From: Russula earlei
Taxonomy: Eukaryota > Basidiomycota > Agaricomycetes > Russulales > Russulaceae
DNA: 64,000 nucleotides
Direction: 5' to 3'
NCBI GenBank assembly: GCA_025769875.1
Contig: JAGFNK010000156.1
Location: 1-64,000 of the forward strand
Shown: in pieces, positions 1 to 10,050 of the stretch
Layout: each line of letters opens with the position of its first letter
Numbering within the stretch: position 1 is the stretch's first letter
Translations under genes and position numbers: made by a program
The notes under the pieces: model-generated
The model's database searches: none
What the model was told of the DNA's origin: nothing
Seen by the model: the letters and a program-made list of their open reading frames with translations, nothing else

Positions 1-261
1 TGGGTTCAAAATTCAGTTTCTAAAATGCCTTTAGTATCACTCATTACTGGGTATAATCCCTTTTTGAGTGAATGTGTAATCTTCATGTCATCTAGCAGAA
101 CAATCCATATCAATACACAAAATCTCAACCAACCAAAAACTGAGCTCTTACCATGATCCTATCAAAGACAGCAATTCATCATATGACCAAGTCAACTGCC
201 AATCAGTATATGTGCTTGATGTTAATCACTCAACCAACCATAGTGCTACAGCTCAGCCCAG
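1..261. other. Unassigned left flank
   Basis: No open frame, intron pair or terminal repeat is recognisable here. The stretch directly abuts the long inverted-repeat element that starts at 262. It could be decayed sequence of the minus-strand Gypsy element on the other side of that element, but I see no conserved motif to support this. Confidence 0.3.
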
Positions 262-600
262 TTATTGCTGTTTTCAGCGCACTTGGCGGAGTTTGAATTC
301 CACCCAAATCGGTGCAGAAAACCCTCTCAAACGTGCGGGGCGGATATCTCCCTCAAAACAGCTTCAATTCACATAAAACTTATTGTCCCTGAATCGCCTG
401 AATGAGGGCTAGGCAGCCCCATTGTTTTCATGAGATTTGAGTGAGAATTGGTGGAGCTGGTCTCAAGCAACCTCCACATGTGTATTAGATGAATTACAAC
501 TCAAAATCACGGTCTATATCTATTATTTTTCCCTCATGTTGTACCCATGGGCTGTCTTGAGGCAGCCCCATAGTGTTTTTGACTCAAGCATTGTGGTGTG
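262..600 (+). repeat. Left terminal inverted repeat, copy 1
   Basis: About 340 bp. It is the inverse of 3161-3500 and near-identical to the ends of copies 2 and 3. It keeps more CpG (for example CGTGCGGGGCGG) than the other copies, so it may be a less decayed version. Confidence 0.75.
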
Positions 601-639
601 CAACGTCGTTTCCCTCATATCGTGTGACAGTAGCACGGT

Positions 640-1600
640 CGTGTGCCGGGAAGGAGCCCCCCCAGAAAGTGCACACCTGAGCCCATGGGGCAGTGAAGTG
701 TGTCCAAGAATGCAGAATGACTTCATAAGACTGAAGCTCCAAAGAGGAGGAGCACCTAGTGGGAACACGAGAACGCGTTTGTTCATTCAACTGCACTCAG
801 GTTCACACAGATGATAAGGGAACAACAGGGCAACTTTATTCAACATGGTAGCAGATACAGGTTAGAACTAAGGCTAAGGGACAGGAAAAGCACAAAAGAC
901 AGGCATATGAAAGGAAATCTAGATGTGAGAAGGGGACCGAAGCTGGACAACACGAGGTATCGAGTCGTGGTCTCCAGCGGCTGTGGTAGTGGCATGTGGC
1001 GATTTGTGAAGGATGGCCGAGGCCAGGTGTGGTGACGAGGGGTGTGGTCGAGTCGCGACGTGAGGAGGGGGAGACGATGCAAAGGAGAGGCTGGAGGGGG
1101 GATAGGGAGAGTGCTGGTGGGTGGTCGCTTGGGTGCTGATGGCGCTGCCAAATGCGATTGCGGGTGGGATGATTGGAGAACTTGGATGGCAGATGCGAGG
1201 TAGAGGAGCGAGGGGGTGTGGAAGTAGAAAGGGAGAGGGAAGACGGCGGCAGGCTGGGAAATGGACGCATAGGTGGTGTGCAGATCTCTGACTAACAAAA
1301 TGAGAGTCTAGTAAAAAAGGGGAGAAAAGCATACTGAAATGTACAGTAGCAACACCGTCCGATGGCAACGAAGACGGCGGCATGGTATGGGGCTCTTTGG
1401 CTGTGCGTTGGGACTTGTCGGTGCATGGTGAAGGTGGGGTCGTTGAGGGCGAGGGCGTGCGGCGGTTGATGGGGGCGAGGGTGGCGTGCTGGCGGCGACA
1501 ATGATGATGATGTGAGGACGAAGAGGAGATGGCACGAAAGGAATACGCACATATGTACTCTTGTAAGCGATTCGCAGCCAGCCATATAGCTGTGTGGGTG
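640..1600 (-). repeat. Arm segment shared with the 24.7-34.9 kb element
   Basis: This stretch matches 25000-26340 and, inverted, 33790-34620. On the minus strand it ends with an AATAAA-type signal followed by the sequence next to the TIR, and it is rich in Pro/Ser/His codons in several frames. None of these frames looks like a real protein. Here it retains CpG that the copies in the larger element have lost. It is probably part of a captured transcript 3' region; the source is unknown. Confidence 0.55.
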
Positions 1601-1680
1601 AGTCGACATCAAGGCCGTGCGCCTTTGCGACAATTTTGCATGTCTTGTGGTCCATGCGTTTGTGCTGTAGTGAGTTCCCA

Positions 1681-2045
1681 GGCTTCTGCATTTACATAGG
1701 CATAGGACTCTTCCTCCCCATCCTCATCAATAGCAGGAAGGGATGTCTTGGAAGCCTGAGCTCATGGTTGTGATCGCTTTGGTCGAGTGGGAGTGCCTGA
1801 GCTGTCACTTTCATTTCCACCAGTTTTTTTTTGGGCAGCCTTCCTTTGGCCAGTAGTACGTGTCGGTGCAGGCCGGCATTTTGAAGCACGTTGCTTCAAG
1901 CCCATGAGGGTTTAGGGGGTTGAAATGGAGGGGTAGAGCAAGGTATGGTGAGCAGCTCTGGGAAGGGAAGAACGCCCTGGTCGTCGTCCTGGAGTAGGAG
2001 TGGACAGGTGGACGGTTGATGAATAAGCCACACGACTCTTTACGC
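1681..2045 (-). repeat. Fragment shared with 28937-29290
   Basis: A segment of about 360 bp with the same order of features as 28937-29290, including a T-rich run and the same minus-strand reading frames. In the larger element it is the 5' part of a decayed gene of unknown function. Here the rest of that gene is absent and the sequence switches at 2046 to gag-derived sequence. This supports mosaic assembly of copy 1. Confidence 0.65.
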
Positions 2046-3000
2046 ACCATCTCTTCCGTCGCCTCGTCCGTCGCCACAGTAGCCTCAGTCGTGCCAGCCA
2101 CCGACTTTGCATCAGTCTCCGTCTTAGCCTCGCCTGTACTCGTCAGTTCAGCCCAGTCCGTCAAAGCACCAGCATCGCCAGCCGCCGCCGTCACCACCCT
2201 GCCCTCAGCCTCAGCCTTCTCAGTCTCAGCCACCGCCACCACGCCCCTAGTTTTGCCAGCCGTCTCCGTCGCCCCAGCTTCAGATCAGTCAACTGCTGCC
2301 ACCGCGCTCTTAGCCTTGCCAGCCGCCTTAGTCTCATCAGCCGCCGCCTGTAGCCTCAGCCTCAGCCACTGATGTCTTAGTGCCACACGCCGCCGCCTCC
2401 ACCACCAGTCTCACAAGCCACCGCCGCCACGCCCTTGTCAGCCACAGCCGCCATCGCCCCTGCGTTGCCCTCAGTTGTTGCCTCTGCCCCATCCGCCTCC
2501 ACCGTCGCACCAGCTCAGTCCGCCGCCACCTTCTCAGTCTCAGCCTCAGTCTTCTCAGTCACAGCTGCCGCTTTAGTAGTTTCGCGTGACACCAGCACCG
2601 CCACACCGTCGCAACCCCTCGCCACCAGCACCACCCCAGAAAACCAAGAAGGCCTTGGCCACGAACTTAGCCATGACACGCCACAACAGGAGCAGAAGCC
2701 GCCACAGGAGAAGCAGTCGCCGACGCCAACAGCACACTGCACGCCGCCTCCCACATCGCCTCCCCATCCGTTCCCACGCTCTCGCCCACGTCTGCTGCCG
2801 ACACCTGCAGTGGAGACGACCCCGCCACCGCCGCTGCAAGACAACAGATCCCACCCCCACGCAAGCCGCCCCACGCATCCTCTTTCTTGAGTCCTCGCCA
2901 CCTACGTCTCTATCTATGAACTCACGCTCACTGCCTACGCCTTTGCTCCTCGTCCACGCCTGCTGCCACCACCTGCAATGGAGATGACTCCTGTATATAA
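2046..3000 (+). pseudogene. Captured retroelement gag fragment (Ala/Pro/Ser-rich)
   Basis: The plus strand encodes long runs of Ala, Ser, Pro and Val in the same order as 8470-9550 of copy 2, and related to the gag of the LTR element at 49864-51382. The capsid part is missing here; only the low-complexity C-terminal part and the following TATATAAAA promoter-like sequence (about 2993) remain. That promoter matches the TATA region of the solo LTR at 25538-26038. The fragment therefore appears to run from gag into a 3' LTR, all inside the inverted-repeat element. Confidence 0.6.
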
Positions 3001-3160
3001 AAACACCCTAGCTACTCTGTAGTAGAAAGAGTTCAGAATAGGACCCCTCTTTGCAACCCACTCCTCTCTGTCTGTGAAAAACAAGAAGGATGGTCAGAAT
3101 CGAGAGGCGAGAGGGGTGATGAGTGGCTGGCCGCGACTCCAATCACACTGGAAATAACGT

Positions 3161-3500
3161 TGCACACCACAACACTTGAGTCAAAAACACTATGGGGCTG
3201 CCTCAAGACAGCCCATGGGTACAACATGAGGGAAAAATAATAGATATAGACCATGATTTTGAGTTGTAATTCATCTAATACACATGTAGAGGTGGCTTGA
3301 GTCCAGCTCCACCAATTCTCACTCAAATCTCATGAAAACAATGGGGCTGCCTAGCCCTCATTCAGGCAATTCAGGGACAATAATTTTCATATGAATTGAA
3401 GCTGTTTTGAGGGAGATATTTATCCCGCATGTTTGAGGGGGTTTCTGCGCCGATTTGGGTGGAATTCAAGCTCCGCCAAGTGCGCTGAAAATGGCAATAA
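3161..3500 (-). repeat. Right terminal inverted repeat, copy 1
   Basis: Inverse of 262-600. The outer end at 3500 reads GGCAATAA on the plus strand. Confidence 0.75.
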
Positions 3501-6500
3501 CTTGTCCCAGTCCATGGATATTTGTCCTTGGGAGATATTGATGCCTAGGTAGCTAATAGAGGTTTGCCAAAAAGCAAACTTCTCTGGTTTCAAATATAAG
3601 TCGTGGTCTTGGAGTGTCTTCAGGACCTTATGTGTCCAATCATCTAGTTCATTCAGGGTTTGTGCCATGATTAATATATCATCTAGATAAATGACCACTT
3701 GTTCAGTGGCAATGTATTCCACTAGAATAGTGTTCATAAAACATTGGAAAGTGGCTGGGGCATTGCAGAGGCCAAATGTCATTATCAGGGGTTCAAAGGG
3801 TCCTAACAGTGTCTTGAATGCGCAAGGTGTTCATTGCCTTCTCTTAGGCAGATATTGTTGTATCCCCATTGTACGTTGAACTTGGTAAAGTATTGGGCCC
3901 TTTGTAGTTTGTCAATTAGTTCAGGGATCAGTGGTAGTGGATATGCATCCTTGATGGTTGTTGTATTCAGGGCTCTGTAGTCTTGTACCAGTCGGAGAGT
4001 CCTTCCTTTCTTTTCCACAAAGAAAAATGGACTGGCAATAGCTGCTTTTGATGGTTGGATAGTGCCTCTTTTCAAATGTTCTTCTAGATATTCTTTTAGG
4101 GCTTGTAATTCCTTGGGAGTAAGTCGATAAATGCCACAATCCCATCAGGTGGCACCTGGTTTCAGATTGATTGCATGGTCCCATGGTTGGTGAACAGGAA
4201 GGCATTGGGAAGCTTGTTCATCAAAAACCTTTCGCCATTTCAGGAATTGGGGGGGAATGAGTTCATCCATGTCTTTTGTGGTGTTGCAGACATTGTTAAC
4301 TTGGTAGATGTTGTTGATTTTGCTCAGATGTTAATTGTTGCTGGTCTAAAGGCACTGTAGATTTGTTCATTCATGCATGGGTTTGGTAATCCTTCAGTGT
4401 CTGGGAAGATTAGTGCAGCGACATTAGCGAACTTGGGTTCTTCTTCCTCAGGGAAAGTAAGTGCTTGTATCAGATAATTCTGTGTTCCAGATGCAGATGC
4501 AATAGTTATACTTGGGTGTGTAGTAAGGCAGGTTTGAGGGCAGTTCTTTAATGTGATTGTATCATTTGCCAAATCAATATCTGGGTTATGGTGTTGTAAC
4601 CAATCTGTTCCTAGGATGATGTCATGGTCTCCAATGTTAGTCACCAGGAAATCTGCCTGTTCATCATGAGTAGTGCCTGTGTGCACTCGGATGCAAAGTC
4701 TTTGGATGGTGCTAAAGCATATTAGTCCATTTTCATTCTGTGTTCCATCCACATTTTGTGCTGGCAAGGGTTTGGTCATGGTTCAAAGTGCAGGTGGTAC
4801 TTCTGTGCAAATCATTCATGGATTATCATTCCTTCTGCCCCACTGTCAAGTAGGGCTCTTGCACCAATTTCTTTGCCACTTGTCTTCCCCACAAGGGTAA
4901 CTTTCAAGGCCATGGATGGGGAGCAGATATTCTTGGTAGAAACCTTGGGGTAATTAAGTTCTCTTTGTATCGTACTGATTTGGACCGTGTCCCTTCTTGG
5001 TGTGGAAGGGGGTCCAATTAAAAATCCATAGGAGCAGATCTAGGGTGAGGGATTGAGTCCACAAGCATATCTCTCCAAGTTGTTAGTGATGCAATGGGGA
5101 CTGGTTCTTCTTGTACTGGTTCGGCTTTCTTCATTCTACATTGGTTCGCCATGTGATTCTTTTTTCCACAGTAATAGCAGAGGTTGTTTTTATGTTGGAA
5201 TTCTTTCTGTTATGGCATCGCAGCCATAAGAGCGTTAGCTCAGGGTTCGGTGGGGCCAAGTCCCTGTGACTTGGTTCAAGGGGTTCAGTGGGGCCAACTC
5301 AAGGAGACTGGTTCAGAGGTTTAGCGTCTCAAGACTAAGTCAAGGATGACCTAATCCGCAGACAGAGTTGATCTCCTGGTTTCACAGAAGAGGAGGGTGA
5401 TGAGGGAGAAGCAGAGGAGGAAGAGGAACATGAAGGTTCCTTGTGATGAGCTCAAGTCAAGCAGAGTATAAGCCAGCACAACACAAGTTGTGATTGAGAG
5501 ACAGTACAGGGCAAAGGGATGCAACAGGAAATGGGACAAAGCTAAGCTTGGGGCATTCCCCAGCTTCTACAGGCACTTAAATACTGTATGTAGCAAGGCT
5601 GTACAGTACTATATGTGGAACAATAGATAAAAGGTGAGCCAATAGCAAAAAGACTCAACAATAGAGAACACAATAGATGAAACACAACAGGTGAAACAAT
5701 AAGGGCCATCAACATCAAGGGATGAAACAGTAACCAAGGGGACAGGGGTGAAAGTAAAGAACAATAAGGAGTAATTTAGGGACAAACTGAAAGAGGGGTA
5801 AATCACAACACTTTCTCGGCATCTGTGAGCAGTTTCCTTTCACTTCTGGATTCCTAAGGTTGTTCGTTAGGTTCGCCTTGGTACAGGTTAATTTCCAGTG
5901 GATTGTCCAATCCTTGAGTATTTAATCCTCATGTGCATACTGAGTGTTCTCCTCAAAAGGCTATGGAATTATACAGGTGGAATAGGTTGTCAAATTCTCT
6001 TGCAGCTTTGACAAGGCCTGCAAGTGTAGTTGGTGTCGGTGTAATTCCTAGTATCTTTTGATGTAGAGCTGGATTAATATTCTTTCTGAACACATACATC
6101 TTTGTTTTTTTGTCAGTAGTGGCTCACAATGCATGGTGTGACCATTTCTGATACCATTCATTAAATGGTAATTTTCCTTGATAATAGGTGTGCATGGTAT
6201 TAGCAGAGGCCAATTCTGCTTCTGCAGGGATGAAATGATTGGCAAAGGCTTTCTTGAAGTCATCCCATGATCCATAGTCTGCTACTGTTCAAGCCATAGC
6301 TTTAGTGGTCTGTTCTCTAGCCCATGCTCCAGCAGGTGTTCCTACTTTAAAGTGGGTTAGTGCAGCAGCAACTTTCTTGCTTTCATCTGTAAAGGAGTTG
6401 CCATTGATGTAGTAATAATTGGCTAAGGCTGCCCAAAAGGCTTCTGCATTATTGGCCTTTCCATCAAAGGGTTCTGGGGCAGTTCCTACAAGGCATGGAT

Positions 6501-7163
6501 TGCTTGACATTGTGGGATTTTGGGTTGTTGTGGTTGTAACAATGGGTGGGGCTGAGCCTTGTAATTGGATTCTAGTTGGAGTGAGTGCTTGAGGGACTGT
6601 TTGTGGTACATTGCTAACTGTATGAGGAGTGGGTTGTTGAGTATTTTGTCAGGTGGAGGGTCCTGGAGTAGCGCTTCGAACACTTGGTGCAGTGCCTAGG
6701 ATAGTAGTAACTTCTTGTGTTGCTTTGGCAGTAAAATCAACTTCTCAGTTGTTATAGTAAACCCAATGTCTTCTAGAGCAACTCCACTTGACTGGTTTGT
6801 CTAGGAAGAGACCTGTAAAGGTATAGGGATTGAATTCCTGAATGTTCTCTGCTCTGGGGGCTGCCACTTTAAGTTGAGCAGTGTAACTTTGTCATTGTTG
6901 TCTTCATATAACCAAGTTTCTGAAAGATTTCCATGATTGATAATGGATGCTCCTGCAAATTTTCCTCAGTAACAGTGGTCTTGGGTGTTGTAGCTGACGT
7001 TTTCAAATAAGAGTGGAATTGGATTTTCTTTGTCATCAGTAATGTCTCTTCTATTGCTCATAAGATTAGATGACAGTTATAGTCCAATGACTGTTGTTCC
7101 AAGGATATGCTATGGTGTAGGCTGGTTTCAGTCAAATGGTGTTGGGTCCTCCTTGGTGTTTTC
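3501..7163 (-). pseudogene. Gypsy-type gag-protease-RT remnant
   Basis: Read on the minus strand the order is gag (6510 to about 5830, continuing below the solo LTR), a CCHC zinc knuckle at 5138-5179 (CYYCGKKNHMANQC), an aspartic protease with the DSGA motif at 4836-4847, and reverse transcriptase from about 4200 down to 3501 with the YLDD catalytic motif near 3690. This is the gag-pol order of Ty3/Gypsy elements. The frame has many stops and shifts (for example just after the protease motif, and at 6289), so it is dead. RT is cut at 3501 by the inverted-repeat element, and RNase H and integrase are not seen. Upstream it meets another inverted-repeat element at 7163. The sequence beyond that is probably the 5' part of the same retroelement. 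Confidence 0.85.
5208..5810 (-). mobile_element. Solo LTR inside Gypsy gag, family 2
   Basis: The 603-bp insert starts TGTTATGG and ends TCACAACA, with perfect 5-bp target duplications CTTTC at 5203-5207 and 5811-5815. It splits gag between the capsid part and the zinc knuckle. A TATTTAAG box on the minus strand near 5575 suggests minus-strand transcription. No internal domain is present, so it is a solo LTR left by recombination. Confidence 0.9.
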
Positions 7164-7575
7164 TTATTGCCGTTTTCAGCAAAGTTGGCAGAGCTTGAAT
7201 TCCACCCAAATCGGCGCAGAAACCCCCTCAAACATGTGGGATGAATATCTCCCTCAAAACAGCTTCAATTCATATGAAAATTATTGTCCCTGAATTGCCT
7301 GAATGAGGGCTAGGCAGCCCCATTGTTTTCATGAGATTTGAGTGAGAATTGGTGGAGCTGGACTCAAGCCACCTCCACATGTGTATTAGATGAATTACAA
7401 CTCAAAATCATGGTCTATATCTATTATTTTTCCTCATGTTGTACCCATGGGCTGTCTTGAGGCAGCCCCATAGTGTTTTTGACTCAAGTGTTGTGGTGTG
7501 CAACATTGTTCTCAGTGTGATCGGAGTGACGGCCAGCCACTCATTGCCCCTCTCGCCTCTCCATTCTGACCATTC
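7164..7575 (+). repeat. Left terminal inverted repeat, copy 2
   Basis: Inverse of 9640-10050. The outer 340 bp are shared with copies 1 and 3. The inner 70 bp (from GGCCAGCCACTC) resemble the gag leader at about 49650-49720. Confidence 0.75.
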
Positions 7576-7736
7576 TTTGCCCTCATTCCCACTACACCCG
7601 CTGTCTCAGCCGCATCAGTCGCACTGCTCCCTTCCAACTCGCATTTGGCCCTCCACACCCACAGTCACAGCTGCACCAGTCACACTGCCTGCGTCGACCT
7701 GCCATCTGTCTTCACCACGCGCCACACTCCTTCAGC

Positions 7737-9460
7737 ATGCTGACTCAGTTAGAATACCTCAAGCTCAAGTGGGATCTGGAGGACCTTATTGCCTCCTTGT
7801 CAAGACTCCGCATGTGTGACCGGGAAGACGTAGACGAATACTACCAGAACGTCTCGGCCCCTGGCGCCCGAACAAACAGCAGAGGCACTTTGTCGATTTC
7901 CAAGAAGTATTCGACACACTAGTCAAGATATTCTCTCAGCATCCCTGTGACATTCAACGGGAATGCCAACTCTGCTCTGCAGACGAAGACGAAGACGACT
8001 ACACATACCCTGTGCCCATGCCCGCTCCAGCCTCCGTCCCTACATCGTGCACCATCGCCTCCGCCTCGCCTGCCTTGCCCATCGTCCCTGCGGTTCCCAC
8101 CTCGTCCGCCGTTCCCATCACCTCGTTCACCGCCGCCATCCTCGACTCGCCAGCCATCATCGCCTCGGCTCCACCTGCCCTCGCCGTCCCAGCATCACCC
8201 GCATTCGCCATCGTCACCACCTCGTCTGTCCCTGCCGCCGTAGCCTCAGCCGTGACATCGCCTATCGCCACTGTCCCCGTCTTTGCCCAACCAGCTCCCG
8301 CGCCCTCAGTGTCGCCTGCTATGGCCACTGTCTCAGCTCCATGCACAACCACCATCTCAACCTCGCCCACCGACGTTTTAGCGCCACCCGCCACTTCAGC
8401 CCTCGCAGCCTCATCTGCCACCCCCACCTTCGTCTCATCCGCTCCCGCGCCCTCAGTCGTCTTGTCGCCCTCAGTCTCGTCCGTCGCCTCGTCCGTCGCC
8501 ACAGTAGCCTCAGTCGTGCCAGCTGCCGACTTCACATCAGTCTCTGTCTTAGCCTTGCCCGTACTCGTCAGTTCAGCCCAGTCCGTCATAGCACCAGCAT
8601 TGCGAGCCGCCGCCGTCTCCACATCAGACATGTTTCCCTCCCCCTCATCCCATCGCACAGACCTTGTCCAGAGGAGCACACCGCCGTCTGCCAGAGTTGC
8701 AGTCATGCTCCTCATCTTCTCCCTCTCCCTCCTCGGTCCACCTCTCTTACCTGCCCTCAGCCTCAGCCTTCTCAGTCTCAGCGGCCGCCACCGTGCCCCT
8801 AGTTTTTCCAGCCATCTCCGTTGCCCCAGCTTCAGATCAGTCAACCACCGCCACCGCGCTCTTAGCCTTGCCAGCCGCCTTAGTCTCATCAGCCACCGCC
8901 GTAGCCTCAGCCTCAGCCACCAATGTCTTAGCGCCACATGCCACCACCTCCACCACCGTCTCACAAGCCACCGCTGCCATGCCCTTGTCAGCCACAGCCG
9001 CCATCACCCCTGCGTCGCCCTCAGTCGTCACCTCTGCCCCGTCTGCCTCCACCGGCGCACCAGCTCAGTCCACCGCCACCTTCTCAGTCTCAGCCTCAGT
9101 CTTCTCAGTCTCAGCCGCTGCTTTAGTAGTTTCGCGCAACACCAGCACCGCCACACCGTCGCAACCCCTCGCCACCAGCACCACCCCAGAAGATCAAGAA
9201 GGCCTTGGCCACGAACTTAGCCACGACACGCCACAACAGGAGCAGAAGCCGCCGCAGGAGAAGCAGTTGCCGACACCAACAGCACACCGCACGCCGCCTC
9301 CCACATCACCTCCCCATCCATTCGCGCACTCTTGCCCATGTCTGCTGCCGACACCTGCAGTGGAGACGACCCCGCCACCGCCGCCGCAAGACAACAGATC
9401 CCACCCCCGTGCAAGCCGCCCCACGCATCCTCTTTCTTGAGTCCTCGCCACCTACGTCTC
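7737..9460 (+). pseudogene. Captured retroelement gag, decayed
   Basis: The start region (7737-7960) aligns with the capsid-like start of the gag at 49864, including the phrase CDREDVDEYYQN here and RDREDVLQ there. It continues into several hundred codons rich in Ala, Ser, Pro and Val (8012-9220 is open in one frame). Frameshifts separate the capsid part from the low-complexity part. Many CG dinucleotides of the 49864 copy are TG or CA here. I infer a copy of a retroelement gag carried inside the inverted-repeat element, not a host gene. Confidence 0.65.
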
Positions 9461-9639
9461 TATCTACAAACTCACGCTCACCACCTACGCCTTCGCTCCT
9501 CGTCCACGCCTGCTGCCACCACCTGCAATGGAGACAACTCCTGTATATAAAAACACCCTAGCTACTCTGTAGTAGAAAGAGTTCAGAATAGGACCCCTCT
9601 TTGCAACCCACTCCTCTCTGTCTGTGAAAAATAAGAAGG

Positions 9640-10050
9640 ATGGTCAGAATCGAGAGGCGAGAGGGGTGATGAGTGGCTGGCCGTGACTCCAATCGCACTG
9701 GAAACAACATTGCACACCACAACACTTGAGTCAAAAACACTATGGGGCTGCCTCAAGACAGCCCATGGGTACAACATGAGGGAAAAATAATAGATATAGA
9801 CCATGATTTTGAGTTGTAATTCATCTAATACACATGTGGAGGTGGCTTGCATCCAGCTCCACCAATTCTCACTCAAATCTCATGAAAACAATGGGGCTGC
9901 CTAGCCCTCATTCAGGCAATTCAGGGACAATAATTTTCATATGAATTGAAGCTGTTTTGAGGGAGATATTCATCCCGCATGTTTGAGGGGGTTTCTGCGC
10001 TGATTTGGGTGGAATTCAAGCTCCACCAAGTGCGCTGAAAACGGCAATAA
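9640..10050 (-). repeat. Right terminal inverted repeat, copy 2
   Basis: Inverse of 7164-7575; ends GGCAATAA at 10050. Just inside it, a TATATAAAA element near 9543 followed by CTAGCTACTCTGTAGTAG matches the TATA region of the solo LTR at 25538-26038. Confidence 0.75.

Larger units (their letters stand above)
262..3500. mobile_element. Long inverted-repeat element, copy 1
   Basis: The element is bounded by inverted copies of a repeat of about 340 bp that begins TTATTGC(C/T) and continues TTTTCAGCGCACTTGG. The left end reads inward from 262 and the right end outward to 3500. It interrupts the RT frame of the Gypsy remnant at 3501. The outside ten bases (CTCAGCCCAG left, CTTGTCCCAG right) agree at 7 of 10 positions, a possible decayed target duplication. 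The inside is a mosaic: 640-1600 matches the arms of copy 3, 1681-2045 matches 28937-29290, and 2046-3000 matches retroelement gag. No transposase is visible. Length, long TIRs and captured pieces resemble Pack-MULE-type elements, but the superfamily is not established. Confidence 0.7.
7164..10050. mobile_element. Long inverted-repeat element, copy 2
   Basis: The 2.9-kb element has terminal inverted repeats of about 410 bp (7164-7575 and 9640-10050). It lies between the Gypsy gag and the unknown upstream ORF, both on the minus strand. The flanking octamers (GTGTTTTC left, GTGGATTC right) match at 6 of 8. The inside is one block of retroelement gag sequence. The TIRs run without a break into the 5' part of the gag block, so part of the terminal repeat is itself gag-related. 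No transposase is present. Confidence 0.7.

Noticed and set aside
7999..8964. Minus-strand open frame of 321 codons, Arg/Trp/Ala-rich
   Set aside because: It is the antisense of the low-complexity gag block; GC-rich triplet repeats leave several frames open on both strands.
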